From contig DCIX01000012.1 of NCBI GenBank assembly GCA_002317135.1, positions 1 to 24,763 of the forward strand: a DNA stretch of 24,763 nucleotides. The letters are read 5' to 3'. The notes beneath the pieces are model-generated. The model had not been told where the DNA came from and ran no database searches. It saw only the letters and a list, made by a program, of their open reading frames with translations. The position numbers and the translations under genes are program-made. Of the stretch, positions 6,831 through 16,613 are shown piece by piece. Each line of letters starts with the position of its first letter. The stretch's first letter is position 1. Origin of the DNA: Bacteroidales bacterium UBA1715. GTDB lineage: Bacteria > Bacteroidota > Bacteroidia > Bacteroidales > UBA1715.

Positions 6831-6866
6831 AATTGTCAATTGTCCATTATCAATTGTCAATTAATT
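6831..6866. repeat. AATTGTCAATT short direct repeats at the porin 3' end
   Basis: AATTGTCAATTG (6831-6842) recurs as AATTGTCAATTAATT (6852-6866), separated by TCCATTATC. The second copy runs into the stop codon of the porin-like gene. I recall similar ATTGACAATTG strings between genes in other Bacteroidota, but their role is unknown to me. No ordinary intrinsic terminator is visible after the porin gene. Confidence 0.55.
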
Positions 6867-8723
6867 ATTGAACAACCACGTTAAACCAAACGACAATGTT
6901 CCGTTGCTTTGTGGGTAACTGGCAACTGCATAATTTTGTTCGAATAGGGCATATAAACCGCTATATTTCACGAACAAACGAATTGGTTTGTATTTTATGG
7001 TTGCGTATGCATTTACCAATGGGAAACCTCCGTATTTGTAATTATTTTGTGGCAAGAATGCACCTAATGCTGCATCGTACACTGGAGCATTATATTTTGG
7101 ATAATACAACAACTCACCGCCCAACGAGAGATGAATTAACTTATGCAACATTGCACAACGGAATTCCATTGAATTGTATGTGGCAAAATTTGGATAGTCT
7201 TGTTCTCCCATAGAAACGCTTTGTACCAACAAACCATTGGTCATCATGAAATGTTTATAGGCTGTTTTCTTCTTTAGTAAAACCGTAAACGCCATATCGA
7301 CAGAGTTAGTGGAAATATATTGCAAGTTGCCATTTTTAGCGAAATATACATAGTTTCTTGCACTATACAAATGTGCATCGAGCGACAAATTTCCAAACGA
7401 TGAAGCAAGCTGCAGATTACAATCGGTTAATTTTTCTGGCACGAAATTGTTGTGCCAAGCGTAGTTATTTGCCTCATAATCTAAGAATGTTGGATGTGGA
7501 TCCGCTTTTTCATACGAATGCGACAATGTAACCCCAAGCGACTGTTCTCCTATCGCAAATTCTTTCGAAAGCATTGTTTGTACCGAAAATTGACCTTTCG
7601 ACGGACCTAAAACATAAAACAAATGCGTATGACTTAACGCTAATTCATTCGGGAACGTAAAGTCAAACGCACCTTTGTAATATTCACTATGTTCAAAATA
7701 TTCTGGAATAGAATAATTATAGTCGAAATATTCCAAGGACTGATATTCCGTACCAAAATCAAAGTCGGCAACAATGCGTGCCGCGCCAATGTTTTTCGAG
7801 AACTCTAAAAACAATGAATTCGACAAAATCTTGTATTCCGATGAATCCGTTGTATTCAAGGAATCGTACAACACATTTGTGTAGTAAGCAGTATCTGGTT
7901 TTGAATCGCTATAAGTTCGTTTTGCCGACTCAAAATTCAAACGATATCCACACGCAATTTTATACACAGGAATATCGAGCGAAGAACTGTCTTCACGATG
8001 TTTGGCACCCAAGTTCCATTTTTGCACAAAGTCAACATTTTGATAGCGAACATTTGATTTTGCATTGGTAAATTTCATCCTTCGCAACTTCTCGTAATTC
8101 AACAACGAATCTGCCACAATACCGCCATTCTCCTGACGTAGAATGTTGTTGAACGAGTATTTGAAAACCGTAGAAAACTTTGGTCCATAATACGAAATCC
8201 ACGGAGCGATATGCTGTCCTTTAATATTTTGGTTATCGAACTCTCCCACAGTTTTGTAAAAGTCCATACTAAAGCCGACATTCAGATATTTATTTACATT
8301 CTGCGTATGCAACACCTTACCCGATTGTTCACCATTTAAACCACCTGTGTAGGTTAATGTTGTGTATGGATGTTGTGCAGTATAATCTGGCATATTTTCG
8401 GTTCTAATCAGCGACGATTCGTATGCACCCAAATAGAACGGCTCGTTTTTCAATGGAGAAAATTGCAATGAAAACGCAGGCGAAGCATATCCAGCAACAT
8501 CAACCTTAAAATCGGCAATACTGCCATTTGGTTCATGTAGATAGAAATAATCGACAGTAGTATCAATAATTTCGCGTGAGCGCTGCGTATGTGTCGCATT
8601 GTACGACCACATCATAACCTCCTTTACTTTTGCTGTATCGGTAGGATCATCTTCGGCAAAAGCACTTGTCGCAAGCAGTGCGAAACAAGCAGAAATTATC
8701 GTGTATATTTTTGTTTTCATCAT
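6861..8723 (-). CDS. Porin_10-like outer-membrane beta-barrel protein
   Basis: This 620-residue protein has a clear signal peptide (MMKTKIYTIISACFALLATSAFA, about 23 residues, cut before EDD). The mature part is rich in alternating aromatic strands and ends GLTWLFNN, as outer-membrane barrels do. The block PYTTLTYTGG...EQSGKVLHTQNV (about 120-147), followed by GEFDNQNIKGQHIAPWISY, fits the 'putative porin' family of Bacteroidota (Porin_10). A role as porin or T9SS accessory is inferred, not shown. It starts one base after the sprA stop, so it is almost certainly co-transcribed and translationally coupled with sprA. The first of two adjacent Met codons was taken as the start. Length is normal and there is no sign of damage. 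Confidence 0.8.
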   Translation of the reverse strand: MMKTKIYTIISACFALLATSAFAEDDPTDTAKVKEVMMWSYNATHTQRSREIIDTTVDYFYLHEPNGSIADFKVDVAGYASPAFSLQFSPLKNEPFYLGAYESSLIRTENMPDYTAQHPYTTLTYTGGLNGEQSGKVLHTQNVNKYLNVGFSMDFYKTVGEFDNQNIKGQHIAPWISYYGPKFSTVFKYSFNNILRQENGGIVADSLLNYEKLRRMKFTNAKSNVRYQNVDFVQKWNLGAKHREDSSSLDIPVYKIACGYRLNFESAKRTYSDSKPDTAYYTNVLYDSLNTTDSSEYKILSNSLFLEFSKNIGAARIVADFDFGTEYQSLEYFDYNYSIPEYFEHSEYYKGAFDFTFPNELALSHTHLFYVLGPSKGQFSVQTMLSKEFAIGEQSLGVTLSHSYEKADPHPTFLDYEANNYAWHNNFVPEKLTDCNLQLASSFGNLSLDAHLYSARNYVYFAKNGNLQYISTNSVDMAFTVLLKKKTAYKHFMMTNGLLVQSVSMGEQDYPNFATYNSMEFRCAMLHKLIHLSLGGELLYYPKYNAPVYDAALGAFLPQNNYKYGGFPLVNAYATIKYKPIRLFVKYSGLYALFEQNYAVASYPQSNGTLSFGLTWLFNN

Positions 8724-8724
8724 A

Positions 8725-11700
8725 TTACATTAAAGAGAAACGCATATTCACACCACCACTTGTTGTAGATGTTCTGTATCCATTTGTAAGTGGTTGATTC
8801 ATTGTGTAATCCAAATACAAACGGAACGTGATTCGTTCATTCAACATATATTCGGCGTATGTTTTAAGCGCATACGATTTTGTACCAGAAATCTTACGAG
8901 TAATATCTTCGGCAATATTGCGACGAATTGTTTGGTTGTCGCGAACAGAAAAATCAAGACGAATAGTCAAGTCATTTTCGAAATGATGACTCTTGCCCGA
9001 AGTTGTGATATTCAACTTAAAGTTATCGAACACATACCCTGCTCCCACAACATATTCATAGTTCGAAACTTCAGAAATTTCCGTATTCGTAAACGACAAT
9101 GTCACCGTTCTATTTCTACGCAATTCAACCTTAGCGGTAACATTGTTTTTCATTTTTGAATCGAATCCAATCAACGGATTCAAGCGTTCAGAAATGCTTA
9201 CAGTTGACACATCGTAATCTGGAGAGACATACAACGAACCATCAACAGGATCGATATAGAATTCATCCTCGTAAGTATTTGCCGAAGAGAATGTTTCGTA
9301 TGCTCCCATATTGTACGTAGAAGTATAAGCGTGGTTGATGTTAACCGTTTTAAAGTATTTGCTGAAGAACGGCAATTTCGAAAGACCATTGTAGGTAACT
9401 TTCCAGTTCAAAGAACGAAGGAAATTAGCAAAACTAGAGAACATTGGAGTGAAATACGTATTCACATCCACATCGTCTACCGACTGGCCTGTATAGGCAG
9501 AGAAGAAAGCAGGAATCAACACATCTTGCGATATTTCGTTATATAACGAAGGGAAACCGGTTTCAATGTCAGTTTCGTATAATCCGCCGAATTTATCTTG
9601 TGCCAAACGGTGTGCAATAGTCAAGCGATTTTCCTTAAAGCGTTCGTATGCTTTATCGGAATTGAAAGCCGAAGCCAAAGTATTAGCCGAAATACTAAAG
9701 TTACCGTTCGTCAATTTATTACGTTCATTTTCAGTGGCGTCGCCCCACAAATATTTCGTATAATTTTTAGAAAAACTGCGTTCCGAAGAAAGTGTAACCT
9801 TCATATTCTTAATAGGTTCCAACGACGATTGAATTTTTAAGCGATTTGAATACGTATATTTCAACTTATCGCTAATGTTATCGTTATCAACCAACCAATC
9901 GCTTGTATTCAAATGAGATTCCAAGTCAGAAGGAACAAATCCGAACACATAGCCCCAACCAGGAGTTACCGAAGACGAGAATGGTTTATTCAAGCCCAAA
10001 ATCTTGGTATCGTATTTATATCCAGGAACGAAACTACCCTCAGCTTGCGTATAGTTGATTGTAGCCGTTTTGAACATCATCAATGTATTTACCGCCTTGT
10101 CGGTAGCACGAGTCAATGCAGTTTGTTGTACGTCCTTTTTACCAGTTACGGTAACTTTTCCTTTTTCTACCTCGCGTTTGCAAGTCACCTTAACTTTCTT
10201 AGGAGAAATCACTTCTGTTTCCGAAGGAACCAATTGACCATTTTCGTCAAGAACAGTCACCTTCACATCTGTAGTTCCAAGTTTGTGGTTGATAACGATT
10301 TCATTATCATCGTTCGTCTTCACTCCTGACTTGGTGAATTTAACTGTTTCCTTCTTCTTTTGGTTTGTATTCTTCTTAGAATCAGATTGTTTCATACGTT
10401 TTTGAACACCAGCAAGATATTTTGACTTAGTGTACAATTTCGAGAAGTTCAAAGTACCGTCAACCGTATGTGTACCCGTGTTTGTGATGAAATTTCCGTA
10501 ATCCAACTCGTCGTCCATAGTTTCCGTACCCATTTGCCAGTTGTAACTACCTGCAAATTTGTAGTTTACCGTAGTCCAATCAAGCAAAGAGAACTTGTTG
10601 ATAGGCACTTGCCAAGTAAGATTCCATTTTTGAACAAATTCCATATTCTCGCCAAATGTCTTTGCACTGTTCCAAATCTCGCGTTTGTATTCGTGCCAAA
10701 CATCATCGTCGGTCTTATCGATTACCCCACTTGGTTCGTTCAAGCGAGAATTATTTGTCGCGTTATACGACAATTTTAAGCCCTTAGAAACAGGATAATT
10801 CACATTATAGGTACGATACCAGTAGAACCATTTGCTTGCTGTTTTAGGCAATTCAAATGTATAGGCAGAAAGATTTCTGCGTTGTTGTTCCTTATATGTT
10901 CTATCCCACTCGCTTTTGAACGACACGCTCGATGGCAACAAGTAGAAATTGAAGTCCTTAATGATACGAATCTTGTTAGACTTAAACGGCTGATAGTTCT
11001 TTGGACGCATATTGTACGCATAGTTGAACGCAGCCTTATATTGGTGTTTATAATCTAATTGATAATCAACATCGTGTGCACGATAGCGGTTATATGCAAA
11101 TGTACCCGAGAAGTTCGAAATATTGAATGGATGTTGTTTTTTCGGAGTACGAGCAATCTTCACATTTGTGAAGTTATAACTGAAATTTTGAGTGAAATCT
11201 TGCGTAATGTTCAACAACGAATCCTTTTCACGTTGAGTAGTAAGATTCGACAACGAATGCTCCAATGTAATATCTGGATTTGTTGGATCGTATTGCGGAC
11301 GAATGTACGTTTCCGACAAGTCAATATAGAATGGCAACATTAACTTCCACGATTCCGGGAAGAATTTTTGAAGCGACACGCTTGAAGCAACATCGTATTG
11401 ATACAAGTTTTCGGTGCTACGTTCAAAAACTTTTTGGTCAACGCTACCAAAACCAGGCTTGCTCACCTTCCCTGCCAAAGAAACCGTTGCAAAGTCGGCC
11501 AAACTTGCACGAACAGAACCAACAGTAGCCCAACCACTTTGGTCGTTCATATCGGTCAAACGCAATTCATTAAACCAAACAATACCAGACTTTTTCAAAC
11601 CATCGTCTTCAAGATTAGAAGATTTCTTTTTACGGTTACGAACACCAAGCATAACCGTGCGCACATTGCCAATATTCGGATTACCCTTAATGCTAACTCT

Positions 11701-14700
11701 GTTGCCGTTGTACGAAATTGAATAAGTATGATACGATTCAAGATCAGGAATAATGCCATCGGCAATCATTTTATTGCGTTCCAACTTAATGTCGGTCAAT
11801 ACCGAGAAAGGCAATTCTATTTTATTGTCGGCAGGCCAAACAATCAATCTATCGTTATGGCTGTTGTTATTGTAACGAACCGAACCTTCTGGAATATGTG
11901 GAGTTAATTTCAAAGGAATTTCGTATTCGTAGTAGTTGTCAACATAGTCGGAACCCAAACGAATAAACGCATACAAATCGCCATCGTTAAGCATAGATTC
12001 CTCGTCTATCAAAGCTTCGGCGTGTACGAACATTTCCAAACTACCAAATTGACGGAAGTCCTTATTAACCTGTTTATAGATAGCTTTTGAGTTACCATCC
12101 TCCAAGTCGATAACCTTCATAGAAAGTGCAGATTCATTCAATTCTTCCAATGTCGTACTAGTTGGATCAATTACACGGTCAACACCAGGAGGCAACACAT
12201 AATTTACCGGAGAACGAGAACTATTTTCCTCTATATTAACACTTGAAATGTCAACCTTAGAATCAGAGAAAAGGTCATATTCCCCAGACTCAAACAAAGG
12301 ATCTTCGTACACACGCCAGTTACTGTAAACCAAAGCAAATTCAGCAATTCTTAAAACGATAGAATCGTTGAAGTTGCGCAAGAACATACGCATAGAAGAA
12401 ATGTCGCGGAAGTCGGAAATGTTACCGATACGTTCTTTTTCCTCGCTATTGATAGGAATTTTGAACTGATACCATTTTGCTTGTGTTTGATAATGGTCGT
12501 TGTTCACCACCTCGATAGTTTCATCTTCGATGAAGTTTTTACCTACCACCATATCTTCTGGACGCAAACTGATGTGATATTGATAGTATGCTTCCGTTTC
12601 CTGCAAAGTATTATCTTGGTTCAAATCTTCAACGTCGGGTCTGTAAGTAGACAAACCTTGTGACGTTTCCGATGGTGAATTGCCATCAGTACCATTAAAA
12701 TATTTGTAACGCCAAACGATGTCGTGTTCCTCGCCTCTATTGTCAAGATACGAAGAAAAATCATCGTGCGAAGGGTCCTTTTCGAATAGTTCAAACACCT
12801 CCGGAGTCACGATTTCTTTTACATCTTGCAGATATTGTGCAAAGAAACGCTTTTCGGCCATATCGCTCAATCCATCAAGACCAACATCTTGAATTTTTCG
12901 GTCAATATCGCTACTAAAACCAGTTTCAACAATAGAATAGTTTGGAACCATACCCCACACCGTTTCGTCCAAACGAGACTTGTCGGTTACCATACCATTT
13001 TCAGCAGATTTACGTCCGTCGCGAAGCACATCTTCGGAAATACGACCAATGTTAATGTAGAAGTCACCACCTTTATGTAATCCAAATTCATCGTTAATGA
13101 ATGGGTCCATCATCCAAAATTCAATGTATTCCACATTGCTAGCCTCGAAGTCGGTAGTTGTAAGCGATTGCATAATACCACCCCAACGAGAAGCTGGATT
13201 ATTCAAGCGACCATCGGAATTCAAACCTGCAGAAATACCAGCACGACCTTTAGTATCGTAGTTATTCTGTCCGCGTTCATACGGATAGTAGGCAATATTC
13301 AACAATGTCATAGGCACATCTTCGTAGGTTGACAAGTCGCGATTTGGGAACAAATTCGACTGATACACCGTACGAGAGAATTGTTCAGCCTGTACCGATT
13401 TGCTTACCGGCGAACTTCTTTCGTAGAACGAGGTATTTATATTATACCACGAAATCAAAGCCTTGTTGTAGTTGAAAGCCAAGTCGTTAACCAATGACGC
13501 TTCAGGGAACAAAGACTTTTGTCCTTGTGGCGTGCTGGCAATTTTCCAAGCTGTTGGTTCACGCAAATAAATACGACCTTCGGAACTTTCAAAATCATCG
13601 ATAGAAACAGCATCGGAAATATGTTTCGACTGACCTGGCAACAATTGTGCAAATTCAGCAGAAGCCTCTACATACGACATTTCCTTCGTATTGATTAGCG
13701 GAATTTTATCCACCAATTTAGTCAAGAACATAGATTCCGTAGAATATTTGGCATCCAAGCCCCAAATCGTATTACTGATTGGATATTCGTCGAAGCCAAC
13801 CTTAGCAACCGAAGGAACCTCGGAAAGATGAATTAACGTACCACCGAACGAAATCTTATCGCTATAGCGATATTCCGCACGAGTACCCATATATGTCTTC
13901 GTTGTTGTACTAAACAACGGATCGTTTTCGTAAGTAATATTGATATTAGAACCCGATTCCAAAATACCAGCATTGATAATAGAAACCGTTCCCGACGAAT
14001 AGTCAACCGTATAATCCGAACCTTCGACCAAAGTAAGACCACCACACATCACCTTCACCGACTTAACCTGAGTCGTATTCAAAGAAATCTCCGAAGACAC
14101 ACTTGACTTGTACGAACCCTTCAAAATGAACTTATTCTTTTCTGCAACCTGACGTGCCGCACTTTGAGTAGAGTCATACAATTCATTATACACATATTTT
14201 TTCGCCAATGCGTCATCCCCTATTTTTTCTTCCAAAGAAGAACCAAATGGTTCAAGAACAGGGAAATAAATCAAGCCACGCGAAGACTTTATCGTAACAC
14301 CTTCCACAAAGTCGAACAAACCATCGGAATATGGTTGTAAATCAGAAGACAATTGATCCAAATTCAAGGCAGAAATCAAACTTTTGCCTTTCAAATTTCC
14401 TTCCGAAAGATATGGAATCGGTGCACCGGTACGATCGTCTTGATATAAGACATCCATAACAAAATCTTCGGAGCTAATTTGGTAACTACCAATAGCATAC
14501 ACGTTTTTCATCATCAAATCCCAGTTGTGATATGCAGGATTTGACTGTGTACCCTTCAACAATTTTACAATAAGCACATCAGGATGTTCCACCCCATCGC
14601 TGGTAAACTCACCAACTTGATAGACCTTACCTTTATATTCATATTCGTAGGCAACCGCCAAGATTTTAGAAGAACTTACCGGCGAGCGCAACGAAATGTA

Positions 14701-16005
14701 ACCAAGCTTTTTATTGACATCGTATTCCGTTGGTTTCAACAAAACAGCCTGTTCAATCTTCTCATAATCAGGACCTTGCTCATACGAGCCATTCAATGTA
14801 GTCGATACCGTATTGATATTACGGATACCCGACATATTTTTTATCTGTTTATAAAGTTTACCATTTTCAGGCAATTCATATTCTTTTGTGCCACCAATGC
14901 CGCCAGAATACACATCACCTAAATCAGTCAAAGCCAAAATATTACGAGCATCTTCCTTACCACTCGAAGTCTGTGTAACCCAAACTTCGACCTTACGGAT
15001 TTCGATTCCACTATTGATTTCAGGAAGATTCTTCAAAGACTCCTCGTAATGTTCGCGGAAGAACTGCGACAAGAAGAAGTGTTTGTTAATATCATACTGG
15101 TCGCATTGGATTTCGAAATCCTCCGTTTGCGCCCCACCCTGAACAGAAATCGAAGACATTTCTCCACGCTGACGCGAGAACACACCGCTCAAATACAATT
15201 TACCAAATTGCAAGTCAGACTTAACACCGAACAAGCTAGAACTTCCTGATATCAAAGAACTTGAAAGTGGGAACGAAACATTACCGACTTCGATATTTTT
15301 TATAATTTCGTCTTCATCGCCTTCGTATTGCAACTTAATTTCCTGTTCGAATTCAAACTGCGACTCCGTATCGTATTTAATCGTCATGGAAACCTTATCG
15401 CCGATAGAACCCGTCACACTCATTTGGATTTTATTGTCGAAATCGAACTGTAATTGACGTTGTTGTTTTTTCGACAAACGAGGATTATGATTGTTGGTGA
15501 ACTTCAAACCGAAATTCAATTCAGCCGCACCTTGAGGCTTAATATCAACAAATTCAGCAATTTTAGAATCCTCGCCAAGTAGACTCAATGGTTCATACGA
15601 AGATTCCGTGCCTATACGCGTTTCGCTCGCGCGCGTACGCCAATAATTGCGAGAGCGTTGCTTTCCCGAAATCGAAAAATAATCCATAGACGGCAACGAG
15701 AAAGATGGACTTACCGCATTGTCTCCCACCATTTTACGTGCCTCGTATTCATCTGTTTCTGCATTATATTCGACAGAATAACCTGTTTCAGGAGATTCTT
15801 GTAGACGCATACCAGAATTGCGATTTTCCGCATCCTTGAACGTGTTGCCCGTTTCCTTTGGCAATGGCGACTGTAATTTTATGGAATCTTCAGGTTGTTG
15901 AATAGCATCCGGCACCGTTGTCCACGCAACAGTAACGGCAGAAGCGAACAAAACGCTTAGAACTGCACATACACAAATTATATATATTCGTGCTACGAAC
16001 TTCAA
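8725..16005 (-). CDS. sprA: T9SS outer-membrane translocon SprA (Sov)
   Basis: SprA forms the giant 36-strand barrel through which type IX secretion cargo crosses the outer membrane. At 2426 residues it matches Flavobacterium SprA and Porphyromonas Sov (about 2400-2500). A signal peptide is visible at about 1-28 (MKFVARIYIICVCAVLSVLF...). Family blocks read in order: GSIGDKVSMTIKYDTESQFEFE, IEVGNVSFPLSSSLISGSSSLFG, LQFGKLYLSGVFSRQRGE, and YDINKHFFLSQFFREHYEESL, all in about residues 195-330. The C-terminal part holds many amphipathic strands and ends MRFSLM. A lysine-rich, non-barrel segment with a small beta-domain look lies at about 1866-1963. The gene follows ruvA by 20 bp, the same ruvA-sprA order known in other Bacteroidota, and precedes the porin-like gene by 1 bp. 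Secreted T9SS cargo is not seen in the window. Confidence 0.96.
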   Translation of the reverse strand: MKFVARIYIICVCAVLSVLFASAVTVAWTTVPDAIQQPEDSIKLQSPLPKETGNTFKDAENRNSGMRLQESPETGYSVEYNAETDEYEARKMVGDNAVSPSFSLPSMDYFSISGKQRSRNYWRTRASETRIGTESSYEPLSLLGEDSKIAEFVDIKPQGAAELNFGLKFTNNHNPRLSKKQQRQLQFDFDNKIQMSVTGSIGDKVSMTIKYDTESQFEFEQEIKLQYEGDEDEIIKNIEVGNVSFPLSSSLISGSSSLFGVKSDLQFGKLYLSGVFSRQRGEMSSISVQGGAQTEDFEIQCDQYDINKHFFLSQFFREHYEESLKNLPEINSGIEIRKVEVWVTQTSSGKEDARNILALTDLGDVYSGGIGGTKEYELPENGKLYKQIKNMSGIRNINTVSTTLNGSYEQGPDYEKIEQAVLLKPTEYDVNKKLGYISLRSPVSSSKILAVAYEYEYKGKVYQVGEFTSDGVEHPDVLIVKLLKGTQSNPAYHNWDLMMKNVYAIGSYQISSEDFVMDVLYQDDRTGAPIPYLSEGNLKGKSLISALNLDQLSSDLQPYSDGLFDFVEGVTIKSSRGLIYFPVLEPFGSSLEEKIGDDALAKKYVYNELYDSTQSAARQVAEKNKFILKGSYKSSVSSEISLNTTQVKSVKVMCGGLTLVEGSDYTVDYSSGTVSIINAGILESGSNINITYENDPLFSTTTKTYMGTRAEYRYSDKISFGGTLIHLSEVPSVAKVGFDEYPISNTIWGLDAKYSTESMFLTKLVDKIPLINTKEMSYVEASAEFAQLLPGQSKHISDAVSIDDFESSEGRIYLREPTAWKIASTPQGQKSLFPEASLVNDLAFNYNKALISWYNINTSFYERSSPVSKSVQAEQFSRTVYQSNLFPNRDLSTYEDVPMTLLNIAYYPYERGQNNYDTKGRAGISAGLNSDGRLNNPASRWGGIMQSLTTTDFEASNVEYIEFWMMDPFINDEFGLHKGGDFYINIGRISEDVLRDGRKSAENGMVTDKSRLDETVWGMVPNYSIVETGFSSDIDRKIQDVGLDGLSDMAEKRFFAQYLQDVKEIVTPEVFELFEKDPSHDDFSSYLDNRGEEHDIVWRYKYFNGTDGNSPSETSQGLSTYRPDVEDLNQDNTLQETEAYYQYHISLRPEDMVVGKNFIEDETIEVVNNDHYQTQAKWYQFKIPINSEEKERIGNISDFRDISSMRMFLRNFNDSIVLRIAEFALVYSNWRVYEDPLFESGEYDLFSDSKVDISSVNIEENSSRSPVNYVLPPGVDRVIDPTSTTLEELNESALSMKVIDLEDGNSKAIYKQVNKDFRQFGSLEMFVHAEALIDEESMLNDGDLYAFIRLGSDYVDNYYEYEIPLKLTPHIPEGSVRYNNNSHNDRLIVWPADNKIELPFSVLTDIKLERNKMIADGIIPDLESYHTYSISYNGNRVSIKGNPNIGNVRTVMLGVRNRKKKSSNLEDDGLKKSGIVWFNELRLTDMNDQSGWATVGSVRASLADFATVSLAGKVSKPGFGSVDQKVFERSTENLYQYDVASSVSLQKFFPESWKLMLPFYIDLSETYIRPQYDPTNPDITLEHSLSNLTTQREKDSLLNITQDFTQNFSYNFTNVKIARTPKKQHPFNISNFSGTFAYNRYRAHDVDYQLDYKHQYKAAFNYAYNMRPKNYQPFKSNKIRIIKDFNFYLLPSSVSFKSEWDRTYKEQQRRNLSAYTFELPKTASKWFYWYRTYNVNYPVSKGLKLSYNATNNSRLNEPSGVIDKTDDDVWHEYKREIWNSAKTFGENMEFVQKWNLTWQVPINKFSLLDWTTVNYKFAGSYNWQMGTETMDDELDYGNFITNTGTHTVDGTLNFSKLYTKSKYLAGVQKRMKQSDSKKNTNQKKKETVKFTKSGVKTNDDNEIVINHKLGTTDVKVTVLDENGQLVPSETEVISPKKVKVTCKREVEKGKVTVTGKKDVQQTALTRATDKAVNTLMMFKTATINYTQAEGSFVPGYKYDTKILGLNKPFSSSVTPGWGYVFGFVPSDLESHLNTSDWLVDNDNISDKLKYTYSNRLKIQSSLEPIKNMKVTLSSERSFSKNYTKYLWGDATENERNKLTNGNFSISANTLASAFNSDKAYERFKENRLTIAHRLAQDKFGGLYETDIETGFPSLYNEISQDVLIPAFFSAYTGQSVDDVDVNTYFTPMFSSFANFLRSLNWKVTYNGLSKLPFFSKYFKTVNINHAYTSTYNMGAYETFSSANTYEDEFYIDPVDGSLYVSPDYDVSTVSISERLNPLIGFDSKMKNNVTAKVELRRNRTVTLSFTNTEISEVSNYEYVVGAGYVFDNFKLNITTSGKSHHFENDLTIRLDFSVRDNQTIRRNIAEDITRKISGTKSYALKTYAEYMLNERITFRLYLDYTMNQPLTNGYRTSTTSGGVNMRFSLM

Positions 16006-16025
16006 CCTACAAACAATAGAACGGT

Positions 16026-16607
16026 TTATAATCGTTTCAATGCCATTTTCACGATATCTTCAACACTCTGTTGAACCGATTCCTTCATAATAGCATCTAC
16101 AACTTTTTCCGCTGCATTTTTTGGATATCCTAACATTACCAATGCAGATAACGATTCAATCTTCAAAGTATTGCCTTGCGATACAGAAATTTTTTCGTCA
16201 CCTTCGGCAAACGAAACCTTATCCTTCAATTCAAGAACCACACGTTGTGCAGTTTTACCACCAATTCCCTTGATACTTTGAATTGTAGCAGAATCACCAG
16301 AAAGAATTGCATTGGCAAGTTCCGAAGGCGTCATTTTTGAAAGAATGACTCGAGCCGTGTTCGCCCCTATCCCAGAAACCGAGATAAGCAAGCGGAACAT
16401 AGTGCGTTCGTTTTCATCAAAGAAACCATATAAATCGTGAGCATCTTCACGAATAATTTCGTGCAAAAGCAAGAAACATTCTTCGTGCTCTTTTAACTGT
16501 TCACAAGTATTTACCGAGATATTCACATAGAAACCTATGCCTGCAGTTGTAACCACAGCGTATGTCGGCGTTAATTTCTGAATTACTCCAGAGATTGATT
16601 CTAACAT
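16026..16607 (-). CDS. ruvA: Holliday junction branch migration protein RuvA
   Basis: RuvA binds four-way DNA junctions as a tetramer and loads the RuvB helicase for branch migration in recombinational repair. The 193-residue length is normal. Domain I (OB fold) begins MLESISGVIQ and includes the DAHDLYGFFDENER segment (55-68). Two helix-hairpin-helix motifs are visible: LLISVSGIGANTARVIL (73-89) and IQSIKGIGGKTAQRVVLELK (109-128). The C-terminal RuvB-binding domain III (about 147-193) contains LSALVMLGYPKNAAEKVV. It lies 6 bp after the pdxA-like gene and 20 bp before sprA, so it is in the same operon. Confidence 0.97.
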   Translation of the reverse strand: MLESISGVIQKLTPTYAVVTTAGIGFYVNISVNTCEQLKEHEECFLLLHEIIREDAHDLYGFFDENERTMFRLLISVSGIGANTARVILSKMTPSELANAILSGDSATIQSIKGIGGKTAQRVVLELKDKVSFAEGDEKISVSQGNTLKIESLSALVMLGYPKNAAEKVVDAIMKESVQQSVEDIVKMALKRL

Positions 16608-16613
16608 AATGTT

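Noticed and set aside
9913..10329. Open frame of 138 codons opposite sprA, and many other antisense frames in the sprA and porin genes
   Set aside because: They are shadows of a long, clearly coding gene, have no family resemblance, and no promoter or start signal supports them.
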